Source of the DNA: a bacterium
Lineage (GTDB): Bacteria > Desulfobacterota > Binatia > HRBIN30 > CADEER01
Direction of reading: 5' to 3'
NCBI GenBank assembly: GCA_019637795.1
Contig: JAHBUY010000008.1
Span: forward strand, 310,001 to 374,000
DNA length: 64,000 bases
The notes under the pieces are model-generated. The model made no database searches and had not been told where the DNA came from. It saw only the letters and a program-made list of their open reading frames with translations. The position numbers and the translations under genes were made by a program. Below are positions 14,957 through 24,647 of this stretch, one piece after another (the stretch's first letter is position 1; every line of letters starts with the position of its first letter).

Positions 14957-15532
14957 TCATCGCGAGCCGCGGCGCCGATACGCCGCCCGGTACAGCACGC
15001 CGCCGCGGCGCAGCGCCTTGCGGGCGAAATCGGTGTCGTGCCGGTCGACGCGCCCGACGCTGACGCGCTCCAGGGCCGGCACGGCGTCCAGCTCGCTCAG
15101 GCCGAGCTGGAAGGTCTCCTCGACGTCGGTGAGGAGCTCGATCTCGGCGCCCGGCGCGAGGACGTGCGCGATCGCCGTCGCGAGCTGCGGCGACCAGATG
15201 CGGCGCTTGAAGTGGCGGCGCTTCCACCAGGGATCGGGGAACTGCACGTACACCGCCGCCGCCGATCCGCCGGGAAGCAGCGGCAGCAGGCAGGTGGCGT
15301 CGGCCCACACGACGCGGGCGTTCGCCAGCCCGTCGGCGGCAAGCGCGGCGGCGATGCGGGCGGCGCGAGTGGCCGAGCGCTCGATGGCGTAGAAGTTCCA
15401 CTCCGGCCGCGCGCGGGCGACGGCGCGCAGAAACTCGCCGCGACCGGGGCCGACCTCGATGGCCACCGGCCGCGGGTTGCCGAACAGGCGCGGCCAGCAG
15501 TCGCGCGGCAGCGCGCCCTCAACCTCAGGCAA
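14957..15532 (-). CDS. trmB: tRNA (guanine-N7-)-methyltransferase
   Basis: 191 residues. TrmB makes m7G46 in the tRNA variable loop using S-adenosylmethionine. Motif I is AIEVGPGRGEFLRAVA (about residue 24). The acidic AIERS end of strand 2 and the family hallmark VQFPDPWWKRRHFKRRIW (about 95-112) are clear. The usual C-terminal T-x-x-E segment is represented by HDTDFARKAL. It is slightly short at the N-terminus compared with E. coli TrmB but similar to many short forms. Its start overlaps the upstream SDR gene by eight bases. Confidence 0.92.
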   Translation of the reverse strand: MPEVEGALPRDCWPRLFGNPRPVAIEVGPGRGEFLRAVARARPEWNFYAIERSATRAARIAAALAADGLANARVVWADATCLLPLLPGGSAAAVYVQFPDPWWKRRHFKRRIWSPQLATAIAHVLAPGAEIELLTDVEETFQLGLSELDAVPALERVSVGRVDRHDTDFARKALRRGGVLYRAAYRRRGSR

Positions 15533-16256
15533 AGCGCCGTCCTCCGTCCACCGGCAGCACGACGCCGGTGACGTAGTCCGCGCCCGCCAGGTAGCGAACG
15601 GCCTCGGCGATGTCGGCGGCCGACCCCTGGCGGCGCAGCAGGGTGCGCCCGATCTCGCGTTGGCGCGCGGCGGGCGGGAAGTCGGGCGGGAACAGCACTG
15701 GTCCCGGCGCGATGACGTTCACCCGCACGGCCGGCGCCAGGGCGCGCGCCAGCCATGCGGCGTGCGCCACGACGGCGCGCTTGGCGACGGAGTAGGGCAG
15801 GTAGTCCGCCCACGGATGCAGAGCGGCCACGTCGCCCATGGCGACGATGCAGCCGCCGCCCTGGCGCACCATCAGCGGGCCGAGGCGGCGCGCCGGGACC
15901 AGGAAGGTCTGGAAATTGAGCCGCATCATGTCGTTCCAGTCGGCCGGGGTGGCGGTGGCGAGCGGCGTGCGGCGAAAGACGCCGGCATTGGCGATCCAGA
16001 CGTCGACGCGGCCGAAGGCGCGGCGCACGCGGGCGATCACGGCCGCCATCTGGCGCTCGTCGGCGGCATCGGCGCGCAGCGCCAGGACGCGCACGCCGCG
16101 TTGCTCGAGGGCGCGGCAGGTGGCGCGCGCCGCGTCGGCCGACGACCAGTAGGTGAAGGCGACGTTGGCGCCGTGCTCGGCGAGGCCGAGGCCGATGGCG
16201 CGACCGAGGCGGTGGGCGCCGCCGGTGATCAGCGCCGTGGCGCCGCGCAGCTCCAC
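15525..16256 (-). CDS. Short-chain dehydrogenase/reductase (pteridine reductase-like)
   Basis: 243 residues. It is a classical SDR with nucleotide-binding TGGAHRLGRAIG (residues 11-22), the NAG segment (IANAGVF), and the catalytic Ser-Tyr-Lys arrangement ending YSVAK (about 150-154). It ends VTGVVLPVDGG, typical of the fold. The GGAHRLG loop, with Arg after His, is like FolM/PTR1 pteridine reductases and suggests NADPH preference, but the substrate is not certain. It overlaps trmB by eight bases and lies 31 bases after the next SDR; the three genes may be co-transcribed. Confidence 0.85.
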   Translation of the reverse strand: MELRGATALITGGAHRLGRAIGLGLAEHGANVAFTYWSSADAARATCRALEQRGVRVLALRADAADERQMAAVIARVRRAFGRVDVWIANAGVFRRTPLATATPADWNDMMRLNFQTFLVPARRLGPLMVRQGGGCIVAMGDVAALHPWADYLPYSVAKRAVVAHAAWLARALAPAVRVNVIAPGPVLFPPDFPPAARQREIGRTLLRRQGSAADIAEAVRYLAGADYVTGVVLPVDGGRRFA

Positions 16257-16287
16257 GGGGAGACTCCCGTCGCGCCCGGCGCGACGG

Positions 16288-17022
16288 TCACGCCTCGGGG
16301 ACGTGCAGTGGCTCGAGCACGATCTCGGCGGGGCAGGCGCCCGGGGGCGCGGCGAGCACCTGCAGGACGGCGGCGGCGATGTCCGCCGGCCGCAGGGCGC
16401 GGGCGCGCTGCGGCGGCGGCAGCGGCTCGGGGCTGACCGGGCCGGGGACGATGGCGGTCACCTTGATTCCGTGCTCGCGCACTTCGTCGAACAGCGACTG
16501 GGTGAAGCCCAGCAGGCCGAACTTGGCGGCGGCATACGACGCCTCGCCGGCGCGGCCGCGCTGGCCGGCGATCGCGGCGATGTTGACGATCGTGCCGCGG
16601 CCGTGGGCCAGCATGTCGGGCAGCACCAGCCGCGTCAGCACCATCGGCGCCCGCAGGCAGGTGGCCAGCGTGCGGTCCCAATCGGCCAGCGACGTCTTCA
16701 CGACCGGGCTGTGCGGCGGCGCGAAGGCGGCGTTGTTGATCAGGACGGTGATGCGGCCGAGGCGTTCGATGATCACCCGTACCGCGTGCTCGAGATCGCC
16801 GTCGCGAGTGACGTCGGTGGGCAGCGCCAGCACCGGCGCCGCGGCCGCATCGGCGGCGGCTTCGGCGGCCGTCTGCGCCAGGTCGCTCTCGGTGCGGGCG
16901 AGCGCCGCGACGGGACAGCCGGATCGGGCCAACTGCACGGCGACGGCGCGGCCGATGCCGCGCCCGGCACCGGTGACCAGCGCCACGTTGGCGCGCGGCA
17001 AGGATGTCACGCGCGTATGCAT
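16288..17022 (-). CDS. Short-chain dehydrogenase/reductase
   Basis: 244 residues. Nucleotide-binding TGAGRGIGRAV (about 17-27), NNAA (about 93), a Ser-containing strand and catalytic YAAAK (about 160) are present. It ends in a family-atypical CPAEIVLEPLHVPEA tail, as in FabG-like and 3-ketoacyl-CoA reductase-like SDRs. The TG-A-G-R-G-I-G loop is compatible with NADP. No substrate can be named. It is upstream of the other SDR on the same strand (31-base gap). No convincing Shine-Dalgarno precedes ATG 17022. Confidence 0.83.
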   Translation of the reverse strand: MHTRVTSLPRANVALVTGAGRGIGRAVAVQLARSGCPVAALARTESDLAQTAAEAAADAAAAPVLALPTDVTRDGDLEHAVRVIIERLGRITVLINNAAFAPPHSPVVKTSLADWDRTLATCLRAPMVLTRLVLPDMLAHGRGTIVNIAAIAGQRGRAGEASYAAAKFGLLGFTQSLFDEVREHGIKVTAIVPGPVSPEPLPPPQRARALRPADIAAAVLQVLAAPPGACPAEIVLEPLHVPEA

Positions 17023-17041
17023 AGCGGATCGCGGGCGCGTT

Positions 17042-17671
17042 TCAACGCGGGTTCGCGGGCCGCGGGAGCGGCGCCGTCTCTTCGTTTCCGGCCGGACCCT
17101 CGTGCTCGGGCGGCGCGTCCGCGGCCGGCTCGTCGACGTCGTCCGCGCCGGCGCCGGCCAGCCACTCCGGTTCGAGCGCGGGCGCGGGATCCGCCACTGC
17201 CGGGGCCTGGGCGGCGGCGACCGCGGCGTCGCTGCCGTGCTCGCGCAGCTCGCGCAGGTGGGCCTGCAGCGGCGCCAGCTCGCGCAGAGGCTGCGAGATG
17301 CGCGAGCCGAGCGGCTGCGTGATGTCGTGTTTCACCGCGCCAGCGGAATGCTGCGTCATGGAACCGCCGTCGGGCAGGGTGCGCGGCTGGGTCATGGGGC
17401 CGCTCGAGATCGAGGAGACCGGCCCGCTGCGCATGCTGCGCGTGCCGCGGTCGCGCACGGGGCCGCCGGTGCGGCGATCGTCGGGGTGGCGGCCGCTGCT
17501 CTCGCCGATCGTGATCCCCTCGTACATCGACCGGCTGCCCGCGCCGACCGGCCCGCTGTCGGCGCCGATCGGTCCCGAGTGCTCGCTGACGGCGCTGGCT
17601 CCGGGGGTGCGGATCTGCGCGGTCGCGGGGAGCGCGCAGAGGAGGATCGCGAGCGGCAGCCAACGCGGCAT
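17042..17671 (-). CDS. Exported low-complexity hypothetical protein
   Basis: 209 residues, not recognised. The N-terminus MPRWLPLAILLCALPATAQ is a clear signal peptide with an Ala-x-Ala-like cleavage site. The mature part is low in complexity. Ser-Gly-Pro recurs four times at about residues 32-90 (SGPIGADSGPVGAGS, SGPVSSISSGPM), two TQ[PH] turns follow, then a short helical segment (LAPLQAHLRELREHG) and a Pro/Ala/Glu/Asp-rich acidic tail. There are no Cys residues in the mature protein. The start is set by the signal peptide. It lies alone between an SDR and malic enzyme. Confidence 0.6.
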   Translation of the reverse strand: MPRWLPLAILLCALPATAQIRTPGASAVSEHSGPIGADSGPVGAGSRSMYEGITIGESSGRHPDDRRTGGPVRDRGTRSMRSGPVSSISSGPMTQPRTLPDGGSMTQHSAGAVKHDITQPLGSRISQPLRELAPLQAHLRELREHGSDAAVAAAQAPAVADPAPALEPEWLAGAGADDVDEPAADAPPEHEGPAGNEETAPLPRPANPR

Positions 17672-17748
17672 GGGGGCACTATGCCTGGTGCGGGACGGCA
17701 ATTGTAGCCGCGCGGGCGGTGTCCGCGGCCACCCGGCGCCGGGCGCGA

Positions 17749-18933
<1,185 letters not shown>

Positions 18934-19002
18934 GTGGGGTCGACCTTATGACGCCCGTCGGGGCGAGCGGGATCTGGGATGGGGCTTGGCGGGCCAGAAC
19001 GA

Positions 19003-19039
19003 CCGCGGCGGCGGACGGTGTGAACCGCCGCCGCCGCGG
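19003..19039 (-). terminator. GC-rich hairpin after the thiolase gene
   Basis: Bases 19003-19014 pair perfectly with 19028-19039 (12 bp, 13-base loop). The hairpin begins eight bases beyond the thiolase stop in the direction of transcription. It is made of CCG/CGG triplets and is not followed by a T-run, so intrinsic termination is uncertain. Confidence 0.5.
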
Positions 19040-19046
19040 GATCGGG

Positions 19047-20276
19047 TCAGTTGCCGACGACGAAGCAGACGCTGGTGGTGCCGCTGCCGCCGATGTTCAG
19101 CGTCGCGACGCGCCGGGCGCCATCGACCTGGTAGTCGCCGCAGGTGCCGGTCACCTGCCGGAAGGCGTCGAGCACCTGGCGCGTGCCGGTCGCGCCCACC
19201 GGATGGCCGGCGCCGATCAGGCCGCCGCTCGGGTTGATCGGCAGCTTGCCGCCCATCTCGATGGTGCCGTCCTCGATCGCCTTCCACGCCTCGCCCGGCT
19301 TGGTGAGGCCGAAGTGATCGATCGCCATGTACTCGGACGTGGTGAAGCAGTCGTGGGTCTCGATCGCCTGCACGCCCCAGCAGTCCTTCACGCCGGCGCG
19401 GCGGAACGCGTCGACGATCGCCTGGCGCGTGTGCGGCAGGACGTACGGGTTGTCCTTGCTCTCGGCGACCTTGGTGTCGAATTCGATCGGCGCCGTGCGA
19501 TGCCCCCAGCCCATCAGCTTGGGGATCGACGCGAGCGCGATGCCGCGCTTCTTGGCGTAGGCCGCCGCCGCCTTCTCCGAGGCGAGGAAGAGGGCGACGC
19601 AGCCGTCGGTCACCTGCGAGCAATCGGAGATCTTGATGCGGCCGCCGATGAGACTGTTGAACTTGTCGTTGGCGTTGGCGTGCTCCTCGGTCATGTACCA
19701 GTTGCGCGTCTGCGCCAGCGGGTTGCGCTTGGCGTTGGAGTAGTTGACCGCGGAGATGTGGGCCAGGTGTTCGCTCTTGAGGCCGAAGCGCTTGTCGTAC
19801 TCGTCACCCAGGCGACCGAAGAGCTTGGGGAACGGAAACTCGACGCCCTTGGCCTCGCGATCGTACCAGGCGGCGGTGCCCAGGAAGTCGGCGCCGCGCT
19901 TCGGGTCGACGGTCTTCATCTGTTCGACGCCGACGACCATCGCCAGGTCGTAACGGCCAGCCTCGATCTCCGCCGAGGCGGCGAGGATGGCGATCGAGCC
20001 GGACGCGCAGGCGGCCTCGTGGCGCGCGGTCGGCAGCCCCGAGAACCCGGGGTCCACGTCGAGCAGGAAGGCGCCGAGGTGGCCCTGCATCGCGTAGAGC
20101 TCGGCGGCGAAGTTGCCGACGTGGCCGACTTCGATGTCCTTCGGATCGAGGCCGGTGGCCTCGAGGCCACCCAACACCCCTTCGCGGATCATCGCGACGA
20201 TGTGCTTGTTCTCCTTGGTCCAGTTACGCGCGAAGTCGGTCTGGTAACCGCCGAGGACATAGATTGGCGCTGCCAT
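19047..20276 (-). CDS. Thiolase-family acetyl-CoA acyltransferase
   Basis: 409 residues. The nucleophile is Cys90 in EAACASGS. His and Cys of the second half are in ETHDCFTTSEY and GGLIGAGHPVGATGTRQ. The end of the last strand is NIGGSGTTSVCFVV. This is the SCP2-type thiolase branch (HDCF rather than HEAF), acting on 3-ketoacyl-CoA, either degrading it or condensing acetyl-CoA. A GAGGGAGA site precedes the ATG. The 3-hydroxyacyl-CoA dehydrogenase gene lies immediately upstream on the same strand (89-base gap), so the two form the last two steps of beta-oxidation or the first of acetoacetyl-CoA synthesis. Confidence 0.9.
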   Translation of the reverse strand: MAAPIYVLGGYQTDFARNWTKENKHIVAMIREGVLGGLEATGLDPKDIEVGHVGNFAAELYAMQGHLGAFLLDVDPGFSGLPTARHEAACASGSIAILAASAEIEAGRYDLAMVVGVEQMKTVDPKRGADFLGTAAWYDREAKGVEFPFPKLFGRLGDEYDKRFGLKSEHLAHISAVNYSNAKRNPLAQTRNWYMTEEHANANDKFNSLIGGRIKISDCSQVTDGCVALFLASEKAAAAYAKKRGIALASIPKLMGWGHRTAPIEFDTKVAESKDNPYVLPHTRQAIVDAFRRAGVKDCWGVQAIETHDCFTTSEYMAIDHFGLTKPGEAWKAIEDGTIEMGGKLPINPSGGLIGAGHPVGATGTRQVLDAFRQVTGTCGDYQVDGARRVATLNIGGSGTTSVCFVVGN

Positions 20277-20365
20277 CGTGTCTCCCTCTGTGCGGGGGTC
20301 TGCCCACCCGTGCGTCGCAACCTAAACCGGTTCGATGGGGGTGCGCAAGGTAACTGAACGGTGCT

Positions 20366-21673
20366 TCAGGCGGCGAAGAAGCGGCCGACGTTGACCCCCG
20401 GAACGTTGAACAGGCGCTGATCCGGCTTGGCCTGCGCCAGCACCTTCGGAACCGGCAGGCCGGCCTTCTCGATCGCGGCGATGGTCGGCTTGACCCCCAT
20501 GACGTCGACCAGCACCGTCGGCGGCGCCCAGTTGAAGCCGAAGCCCATGATCTTGTCGATGTCGCTGGCGTCGCGCACCACCTCGTCGTCGCCGACGCGG
20601 TTCAGGGCGTAGCTGACGTATCCCAGCACCACCTTGCGGGCGAGATCGGCCTCGCCGCCCCTGGCCTCGAGGAAGACCTTGAAGGCTTCGCCGTAACGTC
20701 CGACCTGGTGGAGCTGTCGCATCGTCTCGACGAAGGGCAGGGGGGAGACCTTCTGGTCGGCGGGGGCCTTGTAGGCGCCGGATCGGGGATCGAGCACCAG
20801 GTTCAGCGTCTTGCCGTCCTCCTTGGTGCGACGATAGAAGCCGCCGCGCTCCGGGGTCTTGTTGCCGAGATGCCCCTCCTCGATCAGCTCGGCGACGTAG
20901 GTCGGGAGCTGGAAGGCCTGGTGCGCCTCGTCCTTGGTGTTGGCGTGGACGTTGTCGACGATGGCGCGGTGCACGTCCCAGCCGACCAGGTCGACGGTGG
21001 CCAGCGGCGGCATGGCGCGGCCGGTGTACGGGCCGATCAGGTAGTCGACGAAGGCGACGCCGTGCTCGGCGGCGAGCTGGGCGCACTCGTTGAGGACCTT
21101 GAAGCCGACCCGGTTGCCCGCGAACGCCGGCATGTCACGGCACAGGGTGACGACGCGGCCGAAGCGGCGCTCGAGCATCTCGACGATCGCCGGCACCAAC
21201 CTGGGGTCGGTGTCGGCGTGCGGAATGACCTCGGTGCCGACGATCACGCTCGGCGGATTGAAGAGGTGGACGCCGAGGAAGTTCCTGCGGAAACTCTCGG
21301 ACCGGCCCTCGGCCATGCCGGTGATCGACAGGCCGGAGGAGACGGTGGCGACGATCGAATCGGGGCGGCGCACCGCGTCGACGCGGTCGAAGAATGCCTT
21401 CTTGATCTCCATGTCCTCGGCGAGGGCCTCGAAGATCAGGTCCGCCTTGCCGACCGCCTCGTTGAAGTCGCCGTCGTACGTGCCCACCGACATGCGGTTG
21501 CCGATGGTGATCGACTTGGCCATGTTCTGCGCCCCGACCAGCCCCTCGCGGGCCTTCTCGGTCGACCGCGCCAGCAGCACCACGTCGCAGCCGCCGGCGG
21601 CGAACACCTCGGCGCTCCCGGCGCCCATGGTGCCGTTGGCACCGAGAACAACGACTCGCTCGATGTTGACCAT
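20366..21673 (-). CDS. 3-hydroxyacyl-CoA dehydrogenase
   Basis: 435 residues. The NAD-binding fold begins VVVLGANGTMGAGSAEVFA (glycines at about 11-17). The catalytic His lies in FLGVHLFNPPSVIVGTEVIP and the C-terminal helical domain includes DMPAFAGNRVGFKVLNE. The last 100 residues contain a second partial HADH helical domain (VLGYVSYALNRV and DKIMGFGFNWAPPT), as in FadB/FadJ C-termini, but no enoyl-CoA hydratase domain is fused. ATG 21673 follows an AAAGGAG site. It is upstream of the thiolase gene. It oxidises 3-hydroxyacyl-CoA with NAD+. Confidence 0.9.
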   Translation of the reverse strand: MVNIERVVVLGANGTMGAGSAEVFAAGGCDVVLLARSTEKAREGLVGAQNMAKSITIGNRMSVGTYDGDFNEAVGKADLIFEALAEDMEIKKAFFDRVDAVRRPDSIVATVSSGLSITGMAEGRSESFRRNFLGVHLFNPPSVIVGTEVIPHADTDPRLVPAIVEMLERRFGRVVTLCRDMPAFAGNRVGFKVLNECAQLAAEHGVAFVDYLIGPYTGRAMPPLATVDLVGWDVHRAIVDNVHANTKDEAHQAFQLPTYVAELIEEGHLGNKTPERGGFYRRTKEDGKTLNLVLDPRSGAYKAPADQKVSPLPFVETMRQLHQVGRYGEAFKVFLEARGGEADLARKVVLGYVSYALNRVGDDEVVRDASDIDKIMGFGFNWAPPTVLVDVMGVKPTIAAIEKAGLPVPKVLAQAKPDQRLFNVPGVNVGRFFAA

Positions 21674-21800
21674 ACCCGCGATTGCTCCTTTGGAAGGGGA
21701 GGATTCGAAATGGCGAAAACTTTGGGTGAGTGACACAAGCGTCGGGGCAAGACAAGCTCCCCCGGCGCGGGTACACGCGCAGCGCCCTGCTCGCCACGCC

Positions 21801-21928
21801 AACACGGATGAACAGGGATTCCCCCAGCCCCACCCCGATGAACATCGAGATCCTCCGGGGGGCGGAAGAGGCGCGGGGTGCGTGTCTATCGGGGGGTGGG
21901 GTGCGGGGGCTCGGTGTTCATCCGTGTT
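21801..21928. repeat. 13-bp inverted repeat AACACGGATGAAC / GTTCATCCGTGTT
   Basis: The two perfect arms are at 21801-21813 and 21916-21928, 102 bases apart. The right arm lies inside the 3' end of the MMPL-family gene and encodes part of the tail. Sequence of this kind is seen as dispersed intergenic repeats in some genomes (from memory, not checked), so it may be a partial repeat element. Confidence 0.6.
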
Positions 21929-24180
21929 GCGCCGAGGCCCGCGGGGGCGGGAACGTTCGCGCCGCCGCCGAGCCAGCGCGGTGCCCACCAGTTCCAGTCG
22001 CCGAACAGGCGCATGGCGGCGGGAACGATCAGGCAGCGCACCAGGGTGGCGTCGAGGGCGATGGCGAGCGAGAGGGTGACGCCGATCGCTTTGACGACGA
22101 CGACGCTGGCGAAGCCGAAGGCGGCGAAGACCACGACCATGATGGCGGCGGCGCTGGTCACCAGGCGGCCGGTGCGCTCGAGGCCCTCGGCGACCGCCCA
22201 GGTGTTGTCGCCGGTGCGCAGGTACTCCTCGCGCATGCGCGACAGCATCAGCACCTGGTAATCCATGGACAGGCCGAAGACGCAGCAGAACAGCAGGGTC
22301 GGGACGGTGGGATCGATCGGCGCCGCCTCGAAGTGGAGCAGCGAGGCGAGGTGCCCGTCCTCGAAAATCCACACCAGGGCGCCGAACGAGGCGGTGATCG
22401 AGAGCAGGTTCATGATCACCGCCTTCAGCGGCAGGATCACCGAGCGCAGCAGGATGAACAGCGCGGCGCCGGTGACGACGATGATGAAGGCGATGGCATA
22501 GGGCGCCCGCGCCAGCGTGAACTCGCTGATGTCGAGATCGTGGGCGGTCGGGCCGGTGACGAGAATCGTGCCGTCGCCGACGCGCGGGTCGCGGCGGATG
22601 GCGCGGACGATGTCGCGCGCCTGGCGGCTGGCCGGTTCGGCGTCGGTGAGGAGGGTGAGCAGGGCGACGCCGTCCGCCGCGACCATCGAGCGCATCTTCA
22701 GCGCGTCGGGCGGCAGCCAGTCGTCGGGCATCTCGGCGTCGGCGGTGAAGTAGTCGCGAGTGAGACGGTCGTCGTTGTCGACCACGCCCTCGAACTTGAC
22801 CACGCCCGGCAGTTGCCGATAGCGCTGGGCGAGGTCGTAGATCGCGCCGATGCGCTGTGGGGTGTAGGCGGCGCCATCCGCGTACTGCACGACGACCTGG
22901 ATGCGCGTCCGCGCCTGGTCGGGAAACGCCTGACGCAGTTGCTCGTAGACGTCGCGCGCCGGCACGCCGCGGGGCAGCGTGCGCACGTCGGCGGCGGCCA
23001 TGGTCAGGCGCACGAAGGGCAGCCCGAGCGCGATCAGGACGGTCAGCGTCGGCAGCAGCACGAGCACCGGCCGTTGCATCACCCAGCTTGCGAGGCGATG
23101 CCAGATGCCCTGGGTGTCGATCAGGCGCGGCAGCGGCAGGTGTCCCTTGTCGATGCGCGGTCCGAGCCACACCAGCACCGCCGGCAGGAAGGTGAGCGCG
23201 GCGAGGACCGACAGCGCGACCACGATGCCGGCCGCCAGCCCGAGCCCGGCCAGGAACGAGCCGTGGAAGAAGAGCAGGCTGCCCAGACCGATGGCGACGG
23301 CGATGCCCGAGAAGACGACCGCGCGACCGCTGGTGTCCATGGCGGTCTCGAGCGCCTGCGCCAGCGGCGCGCCGGCCGCCAGCTCGTCGCGGTAGCGGCT
23401 GACGATGAAGAGTGAATAGTCGATGGCGACGCCCAGGCCGATCAGCGAGGCGACGTTGACGGCGTACACGGCGAGGTCCATGACGTGCGACAGCGCGGTG
23501 ACGATGGCGATGCCGGTGGTCACCGCCAGCGCGCCGATGCCGACCGAGAGCGCCGCCGCGGTGGCGGAGCGGAAGACGACGAGCAGGACCAGCACCGCCA
23601 GCGGCAGGCTGAGCAACTCGGCGAACAGCAGGTCGTGGCCGTTGGCGACGTTCAGGTCGTAGCGGAAGGCCAGGTTGCCGGTGAAGCCGATGTCGAGCGC
23701 CGGCGAGCGCACCAGGGCCTTCAATTCCGGATACTGCTCGGCGGCGGTGGAGAAGTCGTCGCGCAGCGAGACCACGGCCAGCGCGCTGCGGCTCGTCGCC
23801 GACTGCAGTCGCTCGCCGACCAGCGGTGGCGCGTCGTCGGGGGCCAGCACCGCCCGCACCCGCGGGTCCGCCCGCAGCGGCGCCAAGGCAGCGCGGACCG
23901 CTTCGGTGAAGCGTGGATCGCCGGGCGCCAGCTCGCGGCCACGCAGCAGGATGATGAAAGAGGAGTCGCCCGGGTAGGCGAGCTTCTGCTCGATGATGCG
24001 CTGCGCGATGTCGGACTCGATGCCCTCGGTGGTGCCGGCGCTCAGGCGGCCGCCGCGCATCAGCACCAACCCGGCGAGCACGAGGACCGCCGCGCAGCTC
24101 ACGAGGATCGCGCCGTGGCGGCGCAGCGCGACGCGGGCCAGAATCCGAAAGGGGCCGCCGTGAGCGGAGGAGGCGTGCAT
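21886..24180 (-). CDS. MMPL/RND-family exporter
   Basis: 764 residues. It has the standard MMPL arrangement: one N-terminal helix, a large periplasmic loop (about 50-190), a bundle of helices with AIDYSLFIVSRYRDE (about 255), a second periplasmic loop, and a second bundle with GLSMDYQVLMLSRMREEY (about 645). The two D-Y motifs are the proton-relay positions. The family exports lipids such as hopanoids or mycolate precursors, and drugs; HpnN is the nearest functional type, but no hopanoid gene lies beside it. The C-terminal 20 residues overlap an inverted repeat and may be imported sequence. Confidence 0.85.
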   Translation of the reverse strand: MHASSAHGGPFRILARVALRRHGAILVSCAAVLVLAGLVLMRGGRLSAGTTEGIESDIAQRIIEQKLAYPGDSSFIILLRGRELAPGDPRFTEAVRAALAPLRADPRVRAVLAPDDAPPLVGERLQSATSRSALAVVSLRDDFSTAAEQYPELKALVRSPALDIGFTGNLAFRYDLNVANGHDLLFAELLSLPLAVLVLLVVFRSATAAALSVGIGALAVTTGIAIVTALSHVMDLAVYAVNVASLIGLGVAIDYSLFIVSRYRDELAAGAPLAQALETAMDTSGRAVVFSGIAVAIGLGSLLFFHGSFLAGLGLAAGIVVALSVLAALTFLPAVLVWLGPRIDKGHLPLPRLIDTQGIWHRLASWVMQRPVLVLLPTLTVLIALGLPFVRLTMAAADVRTLPRGVPARDVYEQLRQAFPDQARTRIQVVVQYADGAAYTPQRIGAIYDLAQRYRQLPGVVKFEGVVDNDDRLTRDYFTADAEMPDDWLPPDALKMRSMVAADGVALLTLLTDAEPASRQARDIVRAIRRDPRVGDGTILVTGPTAHDLDISEFTLARAPYAIAFIIVVTGAALFILLRSVILPLKAVIMNLLSITASFGALVWIFEDGHLASLLHFEAAPIDPTVPTLLFCCVFGLSMDYQVLMLSRMREEYLRTGDNTWAVAEGLERTGRLVTSAAAIMVVVFAAFGFASVVVVKAIGVTLSLAIALDATLVRCLIVPAAMRLFGDWNWWAPRWLGGGANVPAPAGLGATRMNTEPPHPTPR

Positions 24181-24375
24181 GCAGTGGCCCCGTCCTACCC
24201 GGCACGCGGCGGCAAGTCACCTCGCCGGCGGATCGACGTGGTGCAGCGGCCGCGCCCCGGGTCGCCCCCCTTGCGCGGCGCCAGCGATCGGCGAGCGGTG
24301 GCCTGTCGTAGGGCCCGCCAGCGCCGCGGGGCCGCCAGCAGGGATGGCGGGGGAGGGGCCGCGCAGTGGTCACGG

Positions 24376-24404
24376 TTGGGGTGAGCGGCGATTCGCGATA
24401 CGCT
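24376..24404 (+). promoter_or_regulatory. Candidate leaderless promoter of the small gene at 24411
   Basis: TACGCT (24399-24404) lies exactly six bases before GTG 24411. TTGGGG (24376-24381) lies 17 bases upstream of it. No Shine-Dalgarno is present. The spacing matches the E2 and MeaA gene starts. Confidence 0.4.
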
Positions 24405-24410
24405 CGCGCC

Positions 24411-24641
24411 GTGACCGTCTCCGACAGGGACCGGGAATACATGCGGCGGATCGGCGCCTACAAGGAGCTCTCCCACCGCGAGGCGCAGGCCGAGCATCTG
24501 GCCGCCTCTCTGGACGAGCGCCTCCGGCGCAGTTGGCGCCTCTCGCAGCGCTATCGGCGTCGCGGTCGGCGCGATGATGCCGCGGACGATCCCACTCCCT
24601 TCTACGCGCGGGCCCGAGAGCTGGGCCTCTACGAGCCCTGA
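24411..24641 (+). CDS. Small charged hypothetical protein upstream of a nucleotidyltransferase
   Basis: About 76 residues, not recognised. It is strongly charged and helical (DRDREYMRRIGAYKELSHRE, then LAASLDERLRRSWRLSQRYRR), with an Asp-rich turn and a PTPFYARARELGLYEP end. GTG 24411 is favoured by the TACGCT box; ATG 24441 and GTG 24366 are alternatives. It is six bases upstream of a nucleotidyltransferase gene and may be its partner, for example as an antitoxin-like protein. There is no sequence evidence for a particular function. Confidence 0.45.
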   Translation: MTVSDRDREYMRRIGAYKELSHREAQAEHLAASLDERLRRSWRLSQRYRRRGRRDDAADDPTPFYARARELGLYEP

Positions 24642-24647
24642 CGTTCA

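Noticed and set aside
13249..15063. Large alternative frame over transketolase
   Set aside because: Arg-rich shadow frame without domains; transketolase itself is fully intact.
20366..24442. A single open frame of over 1,300 codons on the minus strand spanning two genes
   Set aside because: Only its last 435 codons encode a protein family (3-hydroxyacyl-CoA dehydrogenase). The upstream part is an out-of-frame reading of the MMPL gene, with the Arg/Ala/Pro composition typical of high-GC shadow frames.
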